A DNA stretch of 37,907 nt from AWTP1-13 sp035550075. GTDB lineage: Bacteria; Pseudomonadota; Alphaproteobacteria; Rhizobiales; Hyphomicrobiaceae. Positions 22,813-31,197 of the stretch are shown one piece after another. The stretch lies in contig DASZQG010000016.1 in assembly GCA_035550075.1 (NCBI GenBank), forward strand, positions 1 to 37,907. The letters run 5' to 3'. Position numbers and translations under genes: made by a program. The notes under the pieces were generated by a model. It was not told the DNA's origin, ran no database searches, and saw nothing but the letters and a program-made list of their open reading frames with translations. The stretch's first letter is position 1. Each line of letters begins with the position of its first letter.

Positions 22813-23927
22813 TGGCTCGCGCGCCGGCCGTGCAGGACGTGGAGCAGTATCCGGAGGCCGACCGCCTCGAGGGCTTCCCGCATCCGCGCGAGACGCAGAA
22901 CCTGTTTGGCCACGAAAACGTCGAACAGCAGCTCGCTCGCGCCTTTGCCGGAGAGCGCATGCACCATGGCCTGCTGCTCGCCGGCCCGAAGGGCATCGGC
23001 AAGGCCACTCTTGCCTACCGTCTGGCACGGCACGCGCTGGCGCGCCCCTCGGAACGGCAATCAGGAACCCTGCAGGTTGCGGCGGAAAGTGCAGCCGCGC
23101 GGCAGGTCATCGCGCAATCACACCCTGGATTGCTGGTTCTGCGGCGCACCTATGATCCGAAATCGAAGCGGTTTGCGGCCTTCATTCCCGTCGATGAGGT
23201 GCGCCGGCTGAGAACATTTCTTGGTCACACGGCTGAGGAGAACGCCTGGCGCGTGGTGATCGTCGACAGCGCGGACGAGCTCAACCTGGCGGCCGCAAAC
23301 GCGCTGCTGAAATCGCTCGAGGAGCCTCCGCCACGCGCGCTGTTCATTCTGATTTGCGCGGAGCCGAGCCGCTTGCTGGCCACGATCCGCTCCCGCTGCC
23401 TGCGGATCGCGCTGGAGCCGCTGGCAGACGCGCCCTTGCGCAAGGCCACCGTGCAGGCGCTCAGCGCCGCGGGAATGGAAGCACCGGAGGATGCGGCCTG
23501 GTCGCGGCTGTCTCCGGTCTCGCAGGGCAGCGTACGCCGCGCCCTGCAGCTCGTGGCCTCGGGTGGGGTGGAGATCTGGGAGAAGACCGAGGCCATGTTC
23601 GCCAGTCTCCCATCGCTCGACTGGCAGGCGGCGCACGCCCTGACGGACTCCATGTCCTCCCCAGCCCAGGATCAGCGCTTCGAGACCTTCTACAGCCTGT
23701 TTCTCGATCGCCTGGCCCACCTCATTCGCGTGCGTGCGAGCGGGCAGGGCGAGCGCAACGACGTTGTCCTCGCGCGGCGCCTGATCGCGGAGGGCGAACT
23801 GCCGGCGTGGGCGGCGGCGTGGCAGGCGATCGTGGAGGAGCGGGCGGATGCCCTTGAATTGAACCTCGACCGCAAGGCCCTGATTTTACGCGCCCTCGGC
23901 AGGCTGGAAACCCTGGCCCGCGCCTGA
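22812..23927 (+). CDS. holB: DNA polymerase III subunit delta prime
   Basis: This is a 371-residue clamp-loader subunit of the AAA+ type, part of the complex that loads the beta clamp onto DNA. The region FGHENVEQQLARAF precedes the Walker A-like GPKGIGKATLAYRLA. There is a long insert after the P-loop, as is usual in alphaproteobacterial homologues. The motifs VDSADELNLAAANALLK, LEEPPPRALFILI and IRSRC follow in the right order; the last holds the sensor/SRC motif. The catalytic Thr/Ser of Walker A is altered (GKAT), which is common in delta prime, a subunit not required to hydrolyse ATP. Start ATG 22812 follows from the one-base overlap with tmk. Confidence 0.93.
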   Translation: MARAPAVQDVEQYPEADRLEGFPHPRETQNLFGHENVEQQLARAFAGERMHHGLLLAGPKGIGKATLAYRLARHALARPSERQSGTLQVAAESAAARQVIAQSHPGLLVLRRTYDPKSKRFAAFIPVDEVRRLRTFLGHTAEENAWRVVIVDSADELNLAAANALLKSLEEPPPRALFILICAEPSRLLATIRSRCLRIALEPLADAPLRKATVQALSAAGMEAPEDAAWSRLSPVSQGSVRRALQLVASGGVEIWEKTEAMFASLPSLDWQAAHALTDSMSSPAQDQRFETFYSLFLDRLAHLIRVRASGQGERNDVVLARRLIAEGELPAWAAAWQAIVEERADALELNLDRKALILRALGRLETLARA

Positions 23928-24149
23928 GGGCAGCCCATGGCGCGGCCCGCTGTTTCGTGATACGTGGAGCGCCGAACCGTCAGTGGTCCGGGACAATGAC
24001 CTTCGACGCTACGCAGATCAACTCGCCGCTTGCTCGCCCTGGCCGCCTCGGCCGGGGCCGAATGTGCTGACGCACCTGTCCCTTCGCGTGTGGGCCTTGC
24101 CCCACATTCCCGACAACAGCCATCCGGCGAACGAGTGGAACCTGCCATC

Positions 24150-25784
24150 ATGAGCGGGCAGCAGAAATTCTACATCACCACGGCCATCTCCTATCCCAAC
24201 GGCCCTCCCCACATCGGCCACGCCTACGAGGCGATCGCCACCGATGCCATCGCGCGCTTCGAGCGCCTCGACGGCAAGGACGTGTTCTTCCTGACCGGCA
24301 CGGACGAGCATGGCCTCAAGATGCGGCAGACGGCTGCCAGGGAGGGCTTGAGCCCGCGCGCGCTCGCGGACCGCAATTCCGCGCTGTTCCGCGCGATGGG
24401 GGCAGCGCTCAACATCTCCAACGACGATTTCATCCGCACCACCGAAGCGCGGCACTACCGCGCCTCCGAAGAGATCTGGCGGCGCATGGAAGCTGCGCAC
24501 AACGGCGACATCTTCAAGAAGGCGTATGCAGGCTGGTACTCGGTGCGCGACGAGGCCTTCTATGCCGAGAGCGAGACCACGCTCGGCCCTGACGGCGTGC
24601 GCCTTGGCCCGCAGGGCTCGCCGGTGGAGTGGACGGAGGAGGAGACTTACTTCTTCCGTCTTTCCGCCTATCAGGACAAGCTGCTCGCGCACTACGAGAA
24701 GCACCCCGATTTCATCCTGCCGCCGGAACGGCGCAACGAGGTCGTCAGCTTCGTGAAGGGCGGGCTGGAAGACCTTTCCATCTCGCGCACCACCCTCGAC
24801 TGGGGCATTCCTGTGCCCGGCGCGCCGCCACACGTCATGTACGTGTGGGTGGACGCGCTCACGAACTACATCACCGGCGCGGGGTTCCCCGATGAGTCGG
24901 CCGAGCGCTGGCGCTACTGGCCCGCCGATGTGCACGTGATCGGCAAGGATATCGTGCGCTTCCACGCGGTCTATTGGCCGGCCTTCCTGATGTCGGCCGG
25001 CATCGCGCTGCCGGAGCGCATCTTTGCGCACGGGTTCCTCTACAACCGCGGGGAGAAGATGTCGAAATCCGTGGGCAACGTGGTCGATCCGTTCGACCTC
25101 GTGAAAGCCTACGGTGCCGACCAGGTGCGCTATTTCTTCCTGCGCGAGGTCGCCTTCGGCCAGGACGGCAGCTACACGCAGGAAGCCATCGTCAACCGCA
25201 TCAACGCGGACCTGGCGAATGACCTCGGCAATCTTGCACAGCGATCCCTGTCGATGATCGCCAGGAACTGCGACGGCAGGATTCCGGAGCCTGGTCCCTT
25301 CACGGCCGAGGATACGGCGATCCTGGCCGCCGCCGACGCGCTCTATTCCAAGGCGCGCGAAGTGATGAACCGGCAGGGCATCAAGCAGTATCTCGACGCC
25401 GTGTGGGCCGTCGTGGCGGACGCCAACCGCTACTTCGCCGGCGAGGAGCCGTGGGCGAAGCGCAAGACGGATCCGCAGCGCATGCAGACCGTTCTCTACG
25501 TGACGGCGGAGGTGGTCAGGCAGGTGGCGATCCTCGCGCAGCCCGCGACGCCGGCGGCGGCTGCCCGCCTGCTCGATGGCCTGGGGCAGGAAGCGGATGC
25601 CCGCTCGTTTGCGGCGCTGGGAGAACGCGGGCGCCTCCGGGCCGGGATCCCCATCCCGCCGCCCACCGGGGTGTTCCCGCGCCACATCGATCCGGCCGAT
25701 CAGAAGCCCGAGGGAGACCCGGCCCCGGCGAAGAAACCCGGCAAGGGCGCCGGGAAACCCAGGCGCGACCAGGAACCGGCCTGA
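24150..25784 (+). CDS. metG: Methionyl-tRNA synthetase
   Basis: This class I aminoacyl-tRNA synthetase charges tRNA-Met. The 544-residue protein has the HIGH motif at residues 21-24 (PPHIGHAYEA) and KMSKS at 303-307. It has the short, metal-free connective domain of the MetG2 branch, without the CxxC zinc knuckles of the E. coli enzyme. An anticodon-binding alpha-helical domain runs from about 370 to 510, and the end is a Lys/Pro/Gly-rich tail (PAKKPGKGAGKPRR) that may assist tRNA binding. The frame is open upstream to 24030, but ATG 24150 gives the conserved N-terminus. The 222-base gap after holB holds no gene. Its TGA overlaps the tatD ATG by one base. Confidence 0.96.
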   Translation: MSGQQKFYITTAISYPNGPPHIGHAYEAIATDAIARFERLDGKDVFFLTGTDEHGLKMRQTAAREGLSPRALADRNSALFRAMGAALNISNDDFIRTTEARHYRASEEIWRRMEAAHNGDIFKKAYAGWYSVRDEAFYAESETTLGPDGVRLGPQGSPVEWTEEETYFFRLSAYQDKLLAHYEKHPDFILPPERRNEVVSFVKGGLEDLSISRTTLDWGIPVPGAPPHVMYVWVDALTNYITGAGFPDESAERWRYWPADVHVIGKDIVRFHAVYWPAFLMSAGIALPERIFAHGFLYNRGEKMSKSVGNVVDPFDLVKAYGADQVRYFFLREVAFGQDGSYTQEAIVNRINADLANDLGNLAQRSLSMIARNCDGRIPEPGPFTAEDTAILAAADALYSKAREVMNRQGIKQYLDAVWAVVADANRYFAGEEPWAKRKTDPQRMQTVLYVTAEVVRQVAILAQPATPAAAARLLDGLGQEADARSFAALGERGRLRAGIPIPPPTGVFPRHIDPADQKPEGDPAPAKKPGKGAGKPRRDQEPA

Positions 25785-26581
25785 TGCTGGTGGACCATCA
25801 CTGCCATCTCGATTTCCCGGACTTCGCGGCGGACCTCGAGGGCGTGGTCGCGCGCGCCCGCTCGGCCGGGGTGGAGGTGATGGTCACCATCTCCACCCGC
25901 ATCCGCCGGTTCTCCCAGCCGCTCAAGATCGCGGAAGCACACGACAACATCTTCTGCTCCGTCGGCACGCATCCCCATTACGCCCACGAGGAGCTCGACA
26001 TCTCCGTCGACGAGATCGTCCGCCTGGCCGATCATCCCAAGGTGGTGGCCATCGGCGAGGCCGGGCTCGATTATTTCTACGACAACAGCCCGCGCGACGC
26101 GCAAATGGAAGGGTTCCGCCGCCACATCGCCGCTGCCCGCACAACCGGCCTGCCGCTGGTCGTTCATGCGCGCGATGCCGACGACGACGTCGCCGCAACG
26201 TTCGAGCAGGAAATGAAGGCAGGGGCGTTTACGGCCGTGCTGCATTGCTTCACCGGCGGGGCGGATCTCGCGCGGCGGGCGCTCGACCTCGGGCACTACA
26301 TTTCCTTCTCCGGCATCCTGACCTTCAAGAAGTCGCAGGCGCTGCGCGACATCGCCCGCACCGTGCCCCTCGACCGCCTGCTGGTCGAGACCGACGCGCC
26401 GTATCTGGCGCCGGGAAAGTATAGGGGAAAGCGCAACGAGCCGGCCTACGTGGTGGAAACCGCCGCCGAGCTGGCGCGGCTGAAAGAGATTTCCCCCGCC
26501 GAACTTGCCGGCGCGACGACGGAGAACTTCTACCGCCTGTATGCCAAGGCGCTCCGCAAGAAGGCATCTGCAACACCATGA
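25784..26581 (+). CDS. tatD: TatD-family metal-dependent hydrolase
   Basis: This is a 265-residue TIM-barrel nuclease/hydrolase of the TatD (YcfH/YjjV) group, with DNase activity described in relatives. Metal ligands are apparent in order: VDHHCHLDF (His-x-x-His), Glu in IGEAGLDYFY, His in LVVHARDA, His in VLHCFTGG and Asp in ETDAPYLAP. Length and order fit the family. The start ATG 25784 is fixed by the one-base overlap with the metG stop, and the stop overlaps the following MBL gene by 4 nt. The block metG-tatD-MBL hydrolase is common in alphaproteobacteria, which supports a conserved transcript. Confidence 0.95.
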   Translation: MLVDHHCHLDFPDFAADLEGVVARARSAGVEVMVTISTRIRRFSQPLKIAEAHDNIFCSVGTHPHYAHEELDISVDEIVRLADHPKVVAIGEAGLDYFYDNSPRDAQMEGFRRHIAAARTTGLPLVVHARDADDDVAATFEQEMKAGAFTAVLHCFTGGADLARRALDLGHYISFSGILTFKKSQALRDIARTVPLDRLLVETDAPYLAPGKYRGKRNEPAYVVETAAELARLKEISPAELAGATTENFYRLYAKALRKKASATP

Positions 26582-27375
26582 GCACCCGCTTCACGATCCT
26601 CGGCACCGGCTCGTCGGGTGGCGTTCCGCGGGTGGGTAACGTGTGGGGCAATTGCGATCCCGCGAACCCGAAGAACCGCCGGCGGCGCTGCGCCCTGCTC
26701 GTCGAGAAGTTCGGACCCAAGGGGAAAACCACGGTCCTTGTCGACACGCCGCCGGATATCCGCGAGCAGCTCCTGGAAGCCAGGGTCGATCACCTCGACG
26801 GCGTGCTGTTCACGCACGATCACGCCGATCACACGCACGGCATCGATGACCTGCGCGGCATTTTCTTCCTGACCAAGCGCCGGCTCGACGTATTCGCCGA
26901 CCGCCGCACGCGCCAGACGCTCGAAGCCCGCTTCGACTACTGCTTCGCGCAGCCGCCCGGGTCCCTCTATCCGGCCATCCTCAAGGCTCACGACATCAAT
27001 CCGGCCGAGCCGCTGCGCATTCACGGCGCCGGCGGGGCGATCGACATCTTCCCGGTCATGCAGGTGCACGGGGATGGCACCTCGCTCGGCTTCCGCTTCA
27101 GCTCTCTCGCCTATTCGCCTGACATCAGCGGAATTCCAGACGGCTCGCTGCCCGTCCTGCAGGGTATTGACGTGTGGATCGTGGATTCCCTGCGGCCGGC
27201 GGCGCATCCCAGCCATTTCAGCGTCGGCCAGGCGCTGGACTGGATCGAGCGCCTCAAGGTGAAGCGCGGCATCCTCACCCACATGACCGTGGAGCTCGAC
27301 TATGATGCGCTACGCAGGCAGTTGCCCGCCCATGTCGAGCCCGCATACGACGGCATGACCATCGAATTGCCGTAG
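26578..27375 (+). CDS. MBL-fold metallohydrolase (PhnP-like)
   Basis: This is a 265-residue metallo-beta-lactamase-fold protein, probably a phosphodiesterase of the PhnP/RNase Z-like type. The zinc motif THDHADHTHG (HxHxDH) is complete. The N-terminus FTILGTGSSGGVPRVGN is that of PhnP and RNase Z relatives, and LTHMTVELDY near the end gives a further His. The substrate could be a cyclic phosphodiester, as PhnP hydrolyses cyclic ribose phosphates. With no phn genes nearby, another role is equally likely. It overlaps tatD by 4 nt, and the convergent SDR stops 11 bases beyond its own stop, with no terminator visible between. Confidence 0.9.
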   Translation: MSTRFTILGTGSSGGVPRVGNVWGNCDPANPKNRRRRCALLVEKFGPKGKTTVLVDTPPDIREQLLEARVDHLDGVLFTHDHADHTHGIDDLRGIFFLTKRRLDVFADRRTRQTLEARFDYCFAQPPGSLYPAILKAHDINPAEPLRIHGAGGAIDIFPVMQVHGDGTSLGFRFSSLAYSPDISGIPDGSLPVLQGIDVWIVDSLRPAAHPSHFSVGQALDWIERLKVKRGILTHMTVELDYDALRRQLPAHVEPAYDGMTIELP

Positions 27376-27386
27376 GCCGAGGGGCG

Positions 27387-28118
27387 TCAACGCACCTTGC
27401 CCGTTTTCAGGTCGAACAGCCGCCCGTTTTCCCGGCAGCCGGGCTCCGCAAGAGCAATGAAGGTCTCGACGTGGTCCTCGGGCCGCTTCAGCGTCTCCGG
27501 TTTCTCGCCAGGGAACGCCTTGCTGCGCATCGCCGTATGCGTCGGTCCGGGGTTGATCAGGTTCACCCGAACCGGCGTGTTTTCCATCTCCTGCGCATAA
27601 ATGCGCGCGAGCGCTTCCAGCGCCGCCTTTGAGACCGCGTAAGGGCCCCAGTAGGCACGCGGGTTGGAGGCGACGCCCGAGGTGACGAAGATGGCCCGCC
27701 CGGCATCGGAGCGGCGCAGCAGGGGATCGAGGGTGCGGATCAGCCGCCAGTTGGCGGTGATGTTGACCTCCATCACCTCGTTCCAGGCCTCGGCAGTGAT
27801 GTGTCCGAGCGGCGAGAGCGGGCCCAGTACGCCGGCGTTGCCCACGAGAATGTCGAGCTTGTTCCAGCGCTGATAGATCGTCGGGCCCAGGGCGTCGATC
27901 TTGTCGTGCTGTTTGAGATCGAGCGTCAGCAGCGTCGCGTTGCCGCCAAGACTGCGAATTTCATCGTCGACTTCCTCGAGGGCGCCGGCCGTGCGGCCGA
28001 CGAGGATGAGATGGGCGCCTTCCTTGGCGTAGGCCAGTGCGACGGCGCGGCCGATGCCGCGCGTGGCCCCGGTCACGAGCGCCAGCCGCCCGGCGAGCCG
28101 CGGTGAGGTGGTTGTCAT
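27387..28118 (-). CDS. SDR family NAD(P)-dependent oxidoreductase
   Basis: This is a 243-residue classical short-chain dehydrogenase. The Rossmann motif TGATRGIG, DLKQHD, VGNAGVLGP, the catalytic Ser in VTSGVASN and the Tyr-x-x-x-Lys in GPYAVSKAALE are intact, as is the NPGPTHTAM loop. The sequence resembles the YciK-like group found near housekeeping genes in alphaproteobacteria. The Arg/Thr in TGATRGIG and the absence of an acidic residue at the end of beta-2 (GRTAG) suggest NADP(H) preference. The substrate is unknown. It is convergent with the plus-strand housekeeping block and divergent from the MreB-like gene. Nothing else is on its transcript. Confidence 0.92.
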   Translation of the reverse strand: MTTTSPRLAGRLALVTGATRGIGRAVALAYAKEGAHLILVGRTAGALEEVDDEIRSLGGNATLLTLDLKQHDKIDALGPTIYQRWNKLDILVGNAGVLGPLSPLGHITAEAWNEVMEVNITANWRLIRTLDPLLRRSDAGRAIFVTSGVASNPRAYWGPYAVSKAALEALARIYAQEMENTPVRVNLINPGPTHTAMRSKAFPGEKPETLKRPEDHVETFIALAEPGCRENGRLFDLKTGKVR

Positions 28119-28251
28119 GGTGGACCGTTAAACCGCGACGACAAAGGAGTGGCAAGTGGCAAGCACGGCCTGCGAGCAGCCGCCTTTGTTCGAGCGCGGC
28201 GGCGTCGTCGCCCAGCTTGTCAACAAAGGTGCGGGGAACGTGGCCGCGCGG

Positions 28252-28280
28252 TTGGCCCGACGCCGCGCTTCAGCTATGCT
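28252..28280 (+). promoter_or_regulatory. Sigma-70-like promoter of the mreB-like gene
   Basis: TTGGCC (28252-28257) and TATGCT (28275-28280) are separated by exactly 17 bases, each matching four of six positions of the sigma-70 consensus. It lies 115 bases before the mreB-like start, giving a long leader with a GCTCCC/GGGAGC inverted repeat around 28330-28356. The upstream part, 28119-28251, holds only a doubtful 44-codon frame (GTG 28156 to TAG 28290) after an AAAGGAG sequence. Confidence 0.45.
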
Positions 28281-28395
28281 GTTGGTGTAGGCCGCGAAAT
28301 GGCCGTGGAGCGGGCCTTTGGCAACGGGTGCTCCCTGAAAAAAGGCGGTGGGAGCCAGCGCCTCTGCATCGCCGGCAACCTTGCGCGGGAAGACA

Positions 28396-29433
28396 ATGCG
28401 GTCGGCCGTTACTGGCGCATTCTCCGACGATATTGCCATTGATTTGGGGACCGCGAACACGCTCGTCCATGTCGTCGGGCGCGGCGTCATCATCGACGAA
28501 CCCTCGGTCGTTGCGGTGGCCGGCCGCGGCGCCGAGCGTCATGTGGTTGCCGTGGGCCTCAGGGCCAAGCAGCTTCACGGGCGCACACCCGAACCGCTCG
28601 AGCTGATACGCCCCATGCGCGACGGCGTCATAGCGGATTTCATCGCCGCGGAGGTGATGCTCACCCACTTCATCGGCCGCGCCAAGACGATGCTCGGCTT
28701 CCGCCGTCCGCGCATCCTCATCTGCGTGCCCGCCGGAGCCACGCCGGTGGAACGGCGGGCGGTCTATGAAACGGCGCTTTCGGCAGGCGCGCGGCGCGTC
28801 TTCCTGATCGAAGAGCCCGTTGCTGCCTCCCTCGGCGCCGGGCTTTCCATCAACGAGCCGACCGCCTTCATGGTGGCCGACATCGGCGGCGGCACTACCG
28901 ACATTGCGGTGCTGGCGCGCGGCCGCGTAGCGCAGGCCCGCTCGGTTCGAATTGCCGGCAATGCCATGGACGAGGCGATCGTGCGCTACGTGCGCCGCCA
29001 GCACCGGCTGCTGATCAGCGAGCTCAACGCCGAGCGGATCAAGATCGAAGCCGGCTCCGCGGTGGTACGGGCCAATCGCGAGGACATCGAAATCCATATC
29101 CGAGGCCAGGATCTGCGCGACGGACATCCGAAGACGGCCGTGCTGAGGGCCGCTGATGTTGCCGAAGCGCTGTCGGGGCTGGTCGGAGAACTGGCGGAAT
29201 TCATCCTGCGCGCCATCGAGGATCTTCCGGCCGAGATCGGCGCCGAGGTCGCCGCACGTGGCGTCGTTCTCACCGGCGGCGGCGCGCTGCTGGACGGATT
29301 GGACCAGGCCCTCGCGCAGCGCATCGGCGTGAAAGTCGTTGTCCCCGAGACGCCGATGCACTGCGTCATCAAGGGTACCGCCGTGGTGTTGGAATCGCTG
29401 AACGAGTGCCGGCATTTGCTGCTCGGGCCCTGA
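28396..29433 (+). CDS. MreB-family actin-like protein, orphan paralogue
   Basis: This is a 345-residue bacterial actin homologue. Family motifs are present: IDLGTANTLVHVVGRG (phosphate 1), RPMRDGVIADF, CVPAGATPVERRAV, LIEEPVAASLGAG with the Glu expected to position the hydrolytic water, DIGGGTTDIAVLA (phosphate 2), AERIKIEAGSA and LTGGGALLDGLD (adenosine). MreB polymers guide lateral cell-wall growth. Genuine mreB is nearly always followed by mreC and mreD, whereas here a terminator and tRNA-Lys follow, so it may be a second copy with a special role. The ATG 28396 follows a GGGAAG ribosome binding site. The N-terminus before the actin fold lacks the hydrophobic/basic amphipathic helix of E. 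coli MreB. Confidence 0.88.
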   Translation: MRSAVTGAFSDDIAIDLGTANTLVHVVGRGVIIDEPSVVAVAGRGAERHVVAVGLRAKQLHGRTPEPLELIRPMRDGVIADFIAAEVMLTHFIGRAKTMLGFRRPRILICVPAGATPVERRAVYETALSAGARRVFLIEEPVAASLGAGLSINEPTAFMVADIGGGTTDIAVLARGRVAQARSVRIAGNAMDEAIVRYVRRQHRLLISELNAERIKIEAGSAVVRANREDIEIHIRGQDLRDGHPKTAVLRAADVAEALSGLVGELAEFILRAIEDLPAEIGAEVAARGVVLTGGGALLDGLDQALAQRIGVKVVVPETPMHCVIKGTAVVLESLNECRHLLLGP

Positions 29434-29501
29434 GCTCTCGCCGGCGCTGGCATCCGCGGCGGGCGGCTGGACAGTCTATGGGGCGGATGATAGATGGGGC
29501 A

Positions 29502-29527
29502 GGCAAGGGCCCCGCTGGGCCCTTTGC
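29502..29527 (+). terminator. Terminator after the mreB-like gene
   Basis: The stem AAGGGCCC/GGGCCCTT with loop CGCT (29505-29524) is extended by GGC/GCC across a single unpaired T. The hairpin lies 68 bases after the mreB-like stop and 12 bases before tRNA-Lys, so it probably separates the two transcripts. Confidence 0.55.
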
Positions 29528-29539
29528 CGCTCATGGCGC

Positions 29540-29615
<76 letters not shown>

Positions 29616-29817
29616 ATTTCGGTCGCATTTTTCTCGGCAGGTGACGTGGGCCCCCACAATGGCCCGGGCGCGCCAGCCGGCCGCCCGCCATCAACGGCCC
29701 TTCCGCAGTTCACCCACAGTTAGCGTCGAGACGTATGGCCGCTTGCAATCGCGGCCCGAGTTAAAGACAAAGTGCCATCGTCAGTGGCTCTCGGCCACGG
29801 CTCGGACCCCGCGCACC

Positions 29818-30240
29818 ATGGCCAGAGCTTGGCGGACACATGCGGCCCTCTACCTGTGGGTCATGCTCGGGAGCGGCCTGGGCGGCGCCGCCCGCTATGG
29901 CGGCGCGCGCCTGTCCGCGGCCGTCTTCGGCACGGCGTTCCCGTGGGGCATCCTGATCATCAATGTGATCGGGTCGTTCGTGATCGGGTTCGTATTCACC
30001 TACACCGGCCCCGACGGGCGCCTGCTTGTCAGCTCGACGACGCGCCAGTTCGTGATGACCGGACTGTGCGGCGGCTTTACAACCTTTTCCTCGTTCAGCC
30101 TGGACACCCTCAATCTCATGCGGGACGGCCACGGCTTCGCCGCTGCGGCGAATATCGTGCTGTCGGTTGCGTGCTGCCTGCTGTCGGTGTGGTGCGGCCA
30201 CGCCATTGCCGAGGCGTTGAGCAGGCCGAGCCGCGGTTGA
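29818..30240 (+). CDS. crcB: Fluoride channel CrcB/Fluc, first copy
   Basis: This is a 140-residue, four-helix membrane protein of the Fluc family, which exports fluoride as a dual-topology dimer. Signature parts are GGAARYGGARL after the first helix start, INVIGSFVIGF with the pore-lining Asn, and GLCGGFTTFSSFSLDT with the Phe-box and the Thr/Ser track. The frame is open upstream to 29641, but ATG 29818 gives the usual family length. There is no clear ribosome binding site before it. The 202-base gap after tRNA-Lys holds no recognisable gene or riboswitch. A second crcB follows 98 bases downstream. Confidence 0.92.
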   Translation: MARAWRTHAALYLWVMLGSGLGGAARYGGARLSAAVFGTAFPWGILIINVIGSFVIGFVFTYTGPDGRLLVSSTTRQFVMTGLCGGFTTFSSFSLDTLNLMRDGHGFAAAANIVLSVACCLLSVWCGHAIAEALSRPSRG

Positions 30241-30338
30241 GCCGCCGTGTCTCGCGGCGTGCTAATGGTCCATCGCGGCGGGACATCGACGGGTCCGCCG
30301 TGACCATGCGGACTGTGCAACCAGAGTGGGGCTGAGGC

Positions 30339-30794
30339 TTGGAAAGCTACCTGCTCGTCTTTCTCGGAAGCGCCCTTGGCGGCGCAGGTCGTTACCTGTG
30401 CTCGGGATTGGTCGCGCGCCGGGTCGGAGAAACGTTCCCGTGGGGCACGTTTTTCGTGAACGTCGTTGGCTCATTCGTGATCGGCGTAGTTTACGGGCTG
30501 ACGAGCATCGGCGTGCCGCTGCGCGAGTTCGTGATGGTCGGGATCTGCGGCGGATACACCACCTTCTCTTCGTTCAGCCTTCAGACCCTGACGCTGATCC
30601 GCGAAGACGAGCTGCTCCGGGCCGGCGCCAACGTGGTGGGCTCCGTCGTGGCGTGTGTGGCCGCCGCGTGGCTCGGTGTCGTAGCCGCCGAAGCCTCCGG
30701 CCAAGCCGGCTCGCTCATCGCGAGCGCGCTGTCTGCCTGGATCGGCTACCTCGTCGCCGCAAGACTCGGTCAAGCAACCAAGGTGTCACCATGA
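30339..30794 (+). CDS. crcB: Fluoride channel CrcB/Fluc, second copy
   Basis: This is a second Fluc protein, 151 residues, clearly related to the first copy. It has GGAGRYLCSGL, VNVVGSFVIGV with the pore Asn, and GICGGYTTFSSFSLQT with the Phe-box (one Phe replaced by Tyr). Two neighbouring fluc genes are known from species in which two subunits with opposite membrane orientation form a heterodimer, and the same is possible here. The C-terminus is about ten residues longer than in the first copy. The start is TTG 30339 (MESYLLVFLGS); no ATG is available before the first helix. The stop overlaps the DUF190 gene by 4 nt, so these two genes are coupled. Confidence 0.9.
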   Translation: MESYLLVFLGSALGGAGRYLCSGLVARRVGETFPWGTFFVNVVGSFVIGVVYGLTSIGVPLREFVMVGICGGYTTFSSFSLQTLTLIREDELLRAGANVVGSVVACVAAAWLGVVAAEASGQAGSLIASALSAWIGYLVAARLGQATKVSP

Positions 30795-31138
30795 ACATGC
30801 CTCGCAACGCGCTGCTGCTGCGCATCTTCATCGGCGAGAACGACAAGTTCGAGAACCGGCCGCTCTACGAAGCAATCGTCCTGAAAGCCCGCGAGATGCA
30901 TTTGGCGGGTGCCACCGTCCTGCGCGGACCAATCGGCTTCGGTCACTCCAGCCGCCTGCACACGACCAAGGTTCTCCGCCTGTCGGAGGACCTGCCGATG
31001 GTGATCGAAATCGTCGATGCGGAGGACAAGATCAATCCCTTCCTCGCCGTGCTCGACAAGATGGTGACGGGCGGCCTTGTCACACTCGAGAAGGTGCAGG
31101 TGGTGCAATATCGCGGCGTCCCTGCAAACGCGCGGTAG
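30791..31138 (+). CDS. DUF190 family protein associated with CrcB
   Basis: This is a 115-residue cytoplasmic protein of the DUF190 family. These small proteins are often encoded beside crcB and have a PII-like ferredoxin fold, although their role is not established. Visible parts are LRIFIGENDKFENRPLYEAI, AREMHLAGATVLRG with the following GFGHSSRLHT loop, and the strand DLPMVIEIVDAEDKIN. The start ATG 30791 overlaps the second crcB stop (ATGA). A nucleotide-sensing or channel-regulating role by analogy with PII proteins is inference. A bidirectional terminator follows. Confidence 0.9.
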   Translation: MNMPRNALLLRIFIGENDKFENRPLYEAIVLKAREMHLAGATVLRGPIGFGHSSRLHTTKVLRLSEDLPMVIEIVDAEDKINPFLAVLDKMVTGGLVTLEKVQVVQYRGVPANAR

Positions 31139-31162
31139 GTCACGCGCGAAGTCAAAGCGAAA

Positions 31163-31185
31163 GAGGGCGGCAGCGCCGCCCCCTC
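31163..31185. terminator. Bidirectional terminator between DUF190 and psiF-like genes
   Basis: The 7-bp stem GGGCGGC/GCCGCCC with loop AGC (31165-31181) is flanked by AAAGA on the left and CCTCC on the right. It lies between two converging stops 59 bases apart, so it can serve both. It lacks a strong T-run. Confidence 0.55.
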
Positions 31186-31197
31186 CGGACCCTGTCT

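Noticed and set aside
20764..23028. Very long open frame on the minus strand
   Set aside because: It lies antisense to dacA and tmk and is an Arg/Gly/Ala-rich shadow produced by the codon bias of these genes, with no recognisable domain.
24018..25685. Long minus-strand open frame antisense to metG
   Set aside because: It mirrors the metG codons, has no family features, and metG is certain.
28156..28290. 44-codon frame with AAAGGAG upstream, before the mreB-like gene
   Set aside because: The ribosome binding site is acceptable, but the start is GTG, the product is unrecognised, and it overlaps the probable promoter of the next gene.
29616..29817. Fluoride riboswitch expected before crcB
   Set aside because: The GGCGATG...CCGCC...GCTGATGGC pattern of the crcB motif was sought here and in 30241-30338. 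Only an isolated GCTAATGG was found, without the pairing partners.
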